This document shows positions 58,903 through 64,000 of a stretch of 64,000 nt of DNA, in pieces. Numbering within the stretch: the stretch's first letter is position 1; every line of letters begins with the position of its first letter. The position numbers were made by a program, and so were the translations under genes. This DNA is from Verrucomicrobiia bacterium (GTDB lineage: Bacteria > Verrucomicrobiota > Verrucomicrobiia > Palsa-1439). The DNA lies in contig JAJVHY010000013.1 of assembly GCA_022072455.1 (NCBI GenBank), forward strand, positions 186,001-250,000. The letters are read 5' to 3'. The notes under the pieces were generated by a model. It did no database searches. It was given only the letters and a program-made list of their open reading frames with translations, and had not been told where the DNA came from.

Positions 58903-60798
58903 TCATGCGCGGAGACTCCGAGTGATAACCCGCCGCGACTTGAGCGACCGGCGTTCCACGATCCACTGACCACGCGCGGACACTCCGTTGGCTTCAAGCA
59001 AGTTATGCTCGTAAGCGAAAATCAACGTGTCCTCGACATCGCGCCACGTGATCGAAACCGCGAGAGCGTTATCGAGCGTCGCCAGCTGTTGCACCTTCGC
59101 CGGCTTCATGCCTTGCCGGCGCGGCAGCAGCAGCGACATGAACCGGCCATTGCCACCACGCACCTTGGCAACCAACCGCGGTCGTTCAAACACCGGCCCA
59201 TGCACCATTTCCCCCAACTCCGCCCGATGCCGGCGAATCTCCGCCGCTGACACATACCGAGGCGAGCCGCAGCGATGAATGTGTTGTCGGAGTTTCAGCG
59301 AGTGCGTCGCCGGTAACACAAAATGAACCTCGAGGAGATTACCGTGCCGGTGACCGCGAATCGTGGCGCGCTCGCCGGTCAGCGTGATGCGGTTGCCGGG
59401 CGCGGTGTTCAGCGTCCACCAGAACTCTCGTTCATCATCCGCAAAATTCACATCTTCGACCATCCACACATACGGGTCCGCGCCGTTGACCAACCCCAAA
59501 TGCCGGTAAGCCCAGTAACAATTGCTTTGTTGCGAACTGTCCACCGCCGCAAAATCGCAGAACTCCCCCGGCCGGTAATCCACCAAGCGCCCGTGATGCC
59601 GGGCCGCGCGCCAATCGCCGCCGGTGGATTGGCCGCTCTTGCCGTCCACGAGCACCACATTGTGCTGGTCTTGCTCGATATTGTAGCGGCCGGTATCAAT
59701 CGCGAAATACTCACCCAACGCCGACAAACTGAAATGCCCGGCGCAGTCATGCGCGTGCCCCTGCGCTGCGCCCGACCGGAGCGATCCATCAAACACAACG
59801 AATGTCGCCGCCTTGTCCCAACCGCTCCGAAACGAAACAATGTCCCGGCCGCGATCCACAAACTGCGTCGGCCCCTTCGGTCGCGCCGGCTTCTTGTTCA
59901 ACTCGTCGAGAATCAACAGCGAGCCGGCCGAACAGGGCACCTGCCGGCCTTTCCCCAGCACAACCTCCGGACACGCACGTTTCTTCGCGACCGGTTGCGT
60001 TGGATAGGAAAGCGTTTGCAGGAGCCATCGCAAGGACGGATCGCGATTCACCGCCGCGAGCCGGGCGAGTACGAGTTGCCGGTCGCGGAAATCGTCGCCG
60101 TGATCGCCGGTATTGGAGAGATGCTCGCCCCACGGCTGAACGAAATGGAGAATCGCCCGACCAGATTGCCGGAACCGCGGACATTCCCGGTACGCGTCGT
60201 ACCAACCGGCCCGGCGGACGGCTTCCGCGAGGAATCCGAGGACACTGAGCATGAACGTTCCGTAGCCAATGTCTTCCGCCGGATAGCCGGAGGGGCCGAT
60301 GGCGGAGTAAAGCGCGGCTTCGAACATGCGCAGGAGTTCGGTGCGCTCGCGAGTCAAATCGGGCACGCCGGGATCGCCTTCGAGCACGAGCACCGCGAAC
60401 AAGGCCGACGCCATCCCCACCAACGGGATATTGCTGCCGGCACAGCGATAAAAACCGGGCTGTAGCCGGACGACCGATTCCAAAAACCACGCGACGAGTT
60501 CTTGCCGGTCAGCGGGGTTGATTTGCTCGCAGATAAGATCATAAGCCAACGGCACCGAGTACATAACGGACCAGCGCTCGGGTTTGCCGCCGCGCGCCAG
60601 CGTTTGGAGCCGACCCAACGTGGTCTGCAGTGCCGCCGCATCGTCGTCGAGCCGCGCCAAAAGCGCGAGGTCCGCCAAATCAGCGTCCTGCTTCTGCCGC
60701 AAGGCGGTGACAATTTTGCGGCCGGGGCCGGTGCGGATTTGCTTCTTCAACCGCACGAGTTCGGCTGGACTGAGAAACAAACGAGGATGCGTGCTCAT
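58903..60798 (-). CDS. heparinase II/III-family protein
   Basis: A protein of 631 aa. The N-terminal ~330 residues form the alpha/alpha toroid (HPRLFLSPAELVRLKKQIRT). The heparinase II/III signature follows in HAHDCAGHFSLSALGEYFAI (~370) and DTGRYNIEQDQHNVVLVDG, with the catalytic His and Tyr positions visible. The C-terminal part is the beta-sandwich. Such lyases cleave uronic-acid polysaccharides by beta-elimination. No signal peptide is seen at the chosen ATG (60798), which overlaps the preceding isomerase stop (ATGA), so the enzyme may be cytoplasmic and act on imported oligosaccharides. Confidence 0.85.
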   Translation of the reverse strand: MSTHPRLFLSPAELVRLKKQIRTGPGRKIVTALRQKQDADLADLALLARLDDDAAALQTTLGRLQTLARGGKPERWSVMYSVPLAYDLICEQINPADRQELVAWFLESVVRLQPGFYRCAGSNIPLVGMASALFAVLVLEGDPGVPDLTRERTELLRMFEAALYSAIGPSGYPAEDIGYGTFMLSVLGFLAEAVRRAGWYDAYRECPRFRQSGRAILHFVQPWGEHLSNTGDHGDDFRDRQLVLARLAAVNRDPSLRWLLQTLSYPTQPVAKKRACPEVVLGKGRQVPCSAGSLLILDELNKKPARPKGPTQFVDRGRDIVSFRSGWDKAATFVVFDGSLRSGAAQGHAHDCAGHFSLSALGEYFAIDTGRYNIEQDQHNVVLVDGKSGQSTGGDWRAARHHGRLVDYRPGEFCDFAAVDSSQQSNCYWAYRHLGLVNGADPYVWMVEDVNFADDEREFWWTLNTAPGNRITLTGERATIRGHRHGNLLEVHFVLPATHSLKLRQHIHRCGSPRYVSAAEIRRHRAELGEMVHGPVFERPRLVAKVRGGNGRFMSLLLPRRQGMKPAKVQQLATLDNALAVSITWRDVEDTLIFAYEHNLLEANGVSARGQWIVERRSLKSRRVITRSLRA

Positions 60799-61616
60799 CG
60801 AACGGAGGCGCCCACTTTGCGCAACAACTCCCGGCACCGGCGGTGAAATAACGGGAAAACAACTTCAGGTTCGGCCAGTTCCGGTTCCCATTTCTTTTCC
60901 CATTCAAACGACAAATAGTCCCGGTAGCCACCGCCGTGCAAAAGCCGGAGCGCGCCTTCCCAATCCACCTCGCCCTCCCCCGGCAACACGTTGCGAATCT
61001 TACCGGCGACGCGGCGGGTGTCTTTGAGATGAACGTGGAAAAGCCGGTCGCGAATCACGCCAAAGGTTTGCTCCAAGGGCTCGACTGAAAAACTGTTCGC
61101 CACATCCCAACACGCACCGATGGCCGGTGAGCCGACGCCGTCGAGCACCGCGCGGAGATTCGCGCCGCGCGTCCACGCGTCGTGGGTTTCGAGGCAAAGC
61201 TGGACGCCGTGTTGCTCAGCGCGCGGCGCGATCTGTTTCAGGCAAGCGACAACGCGGTCGATGTTGCCGGTGCAGTCGGTCTGCGGCGACCAGTTGCCGC
61301 CGAAAACGCGCAGCCGAGGGCAACCGAGATCACGAGCGAGGTCAACATATTGTAGCGCGGCCTCGATATTCGCTTGCTGCTTGGCTTCCTCGTCATTGGT
61401 GAACGTGGTGTAGCCCATGAGACTGCAAATCTCGATGCCGGCAGACGCGAACAGTTGCCGGATGCGTTGCCGGCCCTCTGGCGGCTCGGCGAGGCCGACG
61501 TGCTCGTTGTTGACGCCGCGCAGTTCGACACCGTCGTAGCCGAGAGTCTTGGCGTTGGTGATGATTTGTTCGAGCGTCCAGTTCGGGCAGCCGAGGGTGG
61601 CAAAGGAAAGTTTCAT
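60795..61616 (-). CDS. sugar phosphate isomerase/epimerase
   Basis: A 273-aa TIM-barrel protein of the AP endonuclease 2 superfamily. FATLGCPNWTLEQIITNAKT then YDGVELRG is the typical first strand-helix. Metal ligands are expected in LCLETHDAW (Glu), GACWDVANSF (Asp), FHVHLKDTRR (His) and LSFEWEKKWEP (Glu). It should isomerise or epimerise a keto-sugar. It is coupled on both sides by ATGA overlaps: upstream to the fused amidohydrolase-aminotransferase and downstream to the heparinase-like gene, which places it in the same catabolic pathway. Confidence 0.85.
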   Translation of the reverse strand: MKLSFATLGCPNWTLEQIITNAKTLGYDGVELRGVNNEHVGLAEPPEGRQRIRQLFASAGIEICSLMGYTTFTNDEEAKQQANIEAALQYVDLARDLGCPRLRVFGGNWSPQTDCTGNIDRVVACLKQIAPRAEQHGVQLCLETHDAWTRGANLRAVLDGVGSPAIGACWDVANSFSVEPLEQTFGVIRDRLFHVHLKDTRRVAGKIRNVLPGEGEVDWEGALRLLHGGGYRDYLSFEWEKKWEPELAEPEVVFPLFHRRCRELLRKVGASVR

Positions 61617-63913
61617 AGAAGTCGGCGGAAGCCACTGTGGGCGACGGGGCCTTTGAGATGTTGTTTGAGGTTGCCGGCAGTCAGGGCTTTGGCGATGCGC
61701 GCGAAGGCTTCGTCGGTGGCGGTGGCGTACCGGGCCACGATTTCGTCGGTGTGCGCGAGCGATGGCCAGAGCAGACCGGCAGCGAGGAAACCACGTTCGA
61801 GCATGAGTTGCGTGAAGTACGTCCGGAGTTCATTGACCTCCGGGTGTTCCCAGTGGAACCGCGCGCAACAGGGATAGCCTTCGTCCACCACCAGCGGCAA
61901 TTTGTGCGCGGCGGCTTGCCGGCGCCAGAGGTCTTGCACCTTCGCACCGATGCGGGCGACATGGGCGGCGACGTTGACCTGCTGCATTTTGCGAATCGTC
62001 GCCAGTGCTGCGGCTGGGCCCATGCCTTCGGTCCAGAAGGAACTGCTGATGAAAGATTTGTTAGCGCCGTCCATTGCCGCGCGGGTGCCAAGGATCGCGC
62101 CCATCGGGAAACCGTTCGCGGTCGCCTTGCCGAAGATGGCCATGTCGGGGTTGATGCCGAAATTCAAGTGCGCGCCGCCGAAGCGCAGTCGCCACCCGAT
62201 CGTAACTTCGTCGAAAATGAGCAGACCGCCGGCCCGATGGGTTTCGTCACGAACGAATTCGAGGAAACCGGGGGCCGGGTCATTGTACCGGCAAGTTTCC
62301 ATGATGACGCCGGCGAGATTCGTGCCGTGTTCGGCGATGATTTTCTGGAACTGTTCCCGGTTGTTGTACTGGAATGGAAATACCGTGCCGCGCAGTTCGA
62401 CCGGCACGCCGAACGGATCGAGGCCCGGCATGAGATGACCGCGCAGACCATCGTTGTCACCGAGGTTGGCGGCCAGATACCAATCCTGCCAACCATGATA
62501 ACCGCAGACCGCGATGACGCTCCGATCGGTCGTCGCGCGCGCGATGCGCGCGGCTACGGCCAGCGCTTCGCCGCCGGTGCGCGGGAGGCGGACTTGCTCG
62601 GCCCATGGATGAATTTCGCAGAGCAGGTCGGCGAGTTCGATGTCTTCCGGTGGATTGAGTGAGCAGATGTGACCGAGATCAATGCGCCGATGGACGGCGG
62701 CATTCACTTCGGGATCGTTGAAGCCGAGTAAGGCGGTGCCCACGCCGTTGATGGCCATGTCGTAATAATGCCGGCCATCGAGATCCCAGACTTCACAGCC
62801 GCGCGTTTCAGAGAAGTACGCCGGCCACTGGTCGGGAGCAAATTGTTCGGGGCGCTTGCTCAAAAGCTGCGCGCCACCCGGCATGCGCTGTTTGCCGTGT
62901 CGGTAAAGGTCTTGCGTGCGGGTGCCGGCCTCTTGAAGCAACCCCAACAGCCGTGCGGCGTTGTCGTGAAATATATTCTGGTAATCGGCGCCATTGAGTC
63001 CGAGTTGCTGGCAGGCTTCGAGGAGGGCGTTGAGTGATTCGAGACCGACCGGCCACGTGTAGCAGGCCGGGCTGTCGGGCGCGTCAATGGTGGCGGGGTT
63101 GATCCACGCGAAACTGTCGCCAATGGTCACGCACTTGCCGCGCCGGTCGGTGATGGGGAAGTCGCTGGCCCACATCAATCGGCGTGGGCCAAATTCCCTC
63201 AGGATGGCGACGGTGGCCGCCGGTTCGCAGATGCCGGAACAATCGAACCAGACGTTTTCCAAGCCGCGTAATGCGGCGATGCCGTTGACGGTGTTGCGCG
63301 AGTGAAAACCGCGGGCGGAATGCGCGAGGATGAGTTTTGCGCCGGGATACTTTGTCAGCATCGTGCGGATTTCGCGCTGGTTGACCGGGTCGGCGAGCGC
63401 GGCATCGCGCACCATGTGGAGCATGATGACGAGACCGCGTTCGTTGGCAAGTTCCCACGCCCAAGCCGGCAAGTAGTCCTGAATCGGCGCATTCCATGTC
63501 GGTTTCGACTTGCTGAAGACATGATACGGCTTGAAGCCGGCAAACTTCGGCAGGAGCGCCAGCGCGTTCGCGCGCGGGTAATCCGGGCCGACCAACATCA
63601 GGCCGCGGCTTGCCGGCTGGAGCTGGCTGGCTAGATATTGGTTGGACGCCTCCATATCGCACCCGAGCACCGGGTACGGGAAGAACAAGCCGCCGCGCAA
63701 CCGGTGTTTACCGACTTGCCGGCCAACGTGGCGTTTCCATTCGGCGTAACTGCCCGCGACCGGGCCACCTTTCCAAAGCGCGTCCTCGTGTCCGCGCGCA
63801 TCGGTGAGCCGGTAAATGTGTGCGTGCGCGTCGAAGAGATCAGCCGGTAATTGTTTTTGGAGTTCGGCGGCAATGGCGGCATCGCGTTCGGTGAAAGTCC
63901 AGTTGGTTTGCAT
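61613..63913 (-). CDS. fused amidohydrolase-2 and class III aminotransferase
   Basis: A 766-aa two-domain protein. Residues ~1-320 are an amidohydrolase-2 barrel (LFDAHAHIYRLTD, AKLILAHSARGFHS, MWASDFPITDRRG). Residues ~340-766 are a class III PLP aminotransferase of the glutamate-1-semialdehyde mutase group (YYDMAINGVGTALLG, LIFDEVTIGWRLRFG, and the PLP lysine in FGKATANGFPMGAI). The first domain may hydrolyse or decarboxylate a substrate that the second aminates or deaminates. The fusion is unusual. The stop overlaps the isomerase ATG. It fits catabolism of an amino-sugar acid, but the chemistry is inferred. Confidence 0.82.
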   Translation of the reverse strand: MQTNWTFTERDAAIAAELQKQLPADLFDAHAHIYRLTDARGHEDALWKGGPVAGSYAEWKRHVGRQVGKHRLRGGLFFPYPVLGCDMEASNQYLASQLQPASRGLMLVGPDYPRANALALLPKFAGFKPYHVFSKSKPTWNAPIQDYLPAWAWELANERGLVIMLHMVRDAALADPVNQREIRTMLTKYPGAKLILAHSARGFHSRNTVNGIAALRGLENVWFDCSGICEPAATVAILREFGPRRLMWASDFPITDRRGKCVTIGDSFAWINPATIDAPDSPACYTWPVGLESLNALLEACQQLGLNGADYQNIFHDNAARLLGLLQEAGTRTQDLYRHGKQRMPGGAQLLSKRPEQFAPDQWPAYFSETRGCEVWDLDGRHYYDMAINGVGTALLGFNDPEVNAAVHRRIDLGHICSLNPPEDIELADLLCEIHPWAEQVRLPRTGGEALAVAARIARATTDRSVIAVCGYHGWQDWYLAANLGDNDGLRGHLMPGLDPFGVPVELRGTVFPFQYNNREQFQKIIAEHGTNLAGVIMETCRYNDPAPGFLEFVRDETHRAGGLLIFDEVTIGWRLRFGGAHLNFGINPDMAIFGKATANGFPMGAILGTRAAMDGANKSFISSSFWTEGMGPAAALATIRKMQQVNVAAHVARIGAKVQDLWRRQAAAHKLPLVVDEGYPCCARFHWEHPEVNELRTYFTQLMLERGFLAAGLLWPSLAHTDEIVARYATATDEAFARIAKALTAGNLKQHLKGPVAHSGFRRLL

Positions 63914-63934
63914 GGGATTCCAGAATCGGAGGAA

Positions 63935-64000
63935 CTACTTGCGGCCATAGGCGCTGTGGATCGTGTCCCACGGGTAATAGTAGCGGTCGCCGGTGGCGGC
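63935..64000 (-). CDS. 3' end of an unidentified gene
   Basis: The last 21 codons before TAG read AATGDRYYYPWDTIHSAYGR then K. The gene continues beyond the window on the minus strand and ends 21 nt before the fused aminotransferase gene. Too little is visible to assign a function. Its position suggests it belongs to the same catabolic operon. Confidence 0.55.
   Translation of the reverse strand, partial: AATGDRYYYPWDTIHSAYGRK

Overview
The window looks like a chromosomal segment of a Gram-negative bacterium of the PVC group, most probably Verrucomicrobiota (Pedosphaerales/Limisphaerales-like). This is inferred from the high GC content, outer-membrane genes (lpxK, a waaF-type heptosyltransferase, an O-antigen ligase), many secreted proteins of PVC-type families, many genes without a Shine-Dalgarno sequence, and palindromic repeats read through as peptides such as NGRDARST. 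No search could be run, so the placement rests on pattern recognition.

Layout. 1-4.9 kb: a partial HAD phosphatase and two glycosyltransferases, then rimO and a short RodZ-like gene. 4.9-6.3 kb: non-coding sequence with a 21-nt tandem repeat and scattered repeat fragments. 6.3-12.7 kb: an AT-richer accessory island. It holds a P-loop GTPase with a two-TM membrane partner, a small protein, gene debris, an ankyrin lipoprotein, a second lipoprotein, an SGNH hydrolase, a NERD/zinc-ribbon protein and a secreted protein. 13.3-20.6 kb: housekeeping genes (ftsK, manA, M32 carboxypeptidase, aldo/keto reductase, rlmI-type methyltransferase).

20.6-25.8 kb: a tightly coupled redox operon (DUF6599-like, DUF362, polyferredoxin, Tat-exported aldo/keto reductase). 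25.8-28.0 kb: a KamA-type aminomutase overlapping an ATP-grasp ligase, driven by a promoter that predicts a leaderless mRNA. 28-32.5 kb: a metallopeptidase, rnr and a small protein built of four CH..HGD..GxC repeats. 32.6-38.5 kb: envelope genes (O-antigen ligase/TPR, lpxK, heptosyltransferase, murJ). 38.5-39.3 kb: a RAYT-type transposase between 31-bp direct repeats. 39.3-46 kb: a compact uvrC, rpsU with a clear promoter, a TIM-barrel protein, a flippase-like membrane protein, a GH114-like protein and a flavin reductase. 46-52.8 kb: a three-domain Aas-type protein, a giant DUF2339 protein and tRNA-Gly(GCC). 52.9-64 kb: a C39-like peptidase, then a translationally coupled minus-strand cluster that looks like a polysaccharide (uronate/glycosaminoglycan-like) utilisation locus. 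It contains two lyase-like toroid proteins, a heparinase II/III protein, a sugar isomerase and an unusual amidohydrolase-aminotransferase fusion.

The most unusual signals are palindromic elements inserted in frame inside four protein genes, with a RAYT transposase in the same window; the GTPase/two-TM pair; the KamA/ATP-grasp pair; the fused amidohydrolase-aminotransferase; and several promoters whose -10 box ends only 6-9 nt before the start codon.
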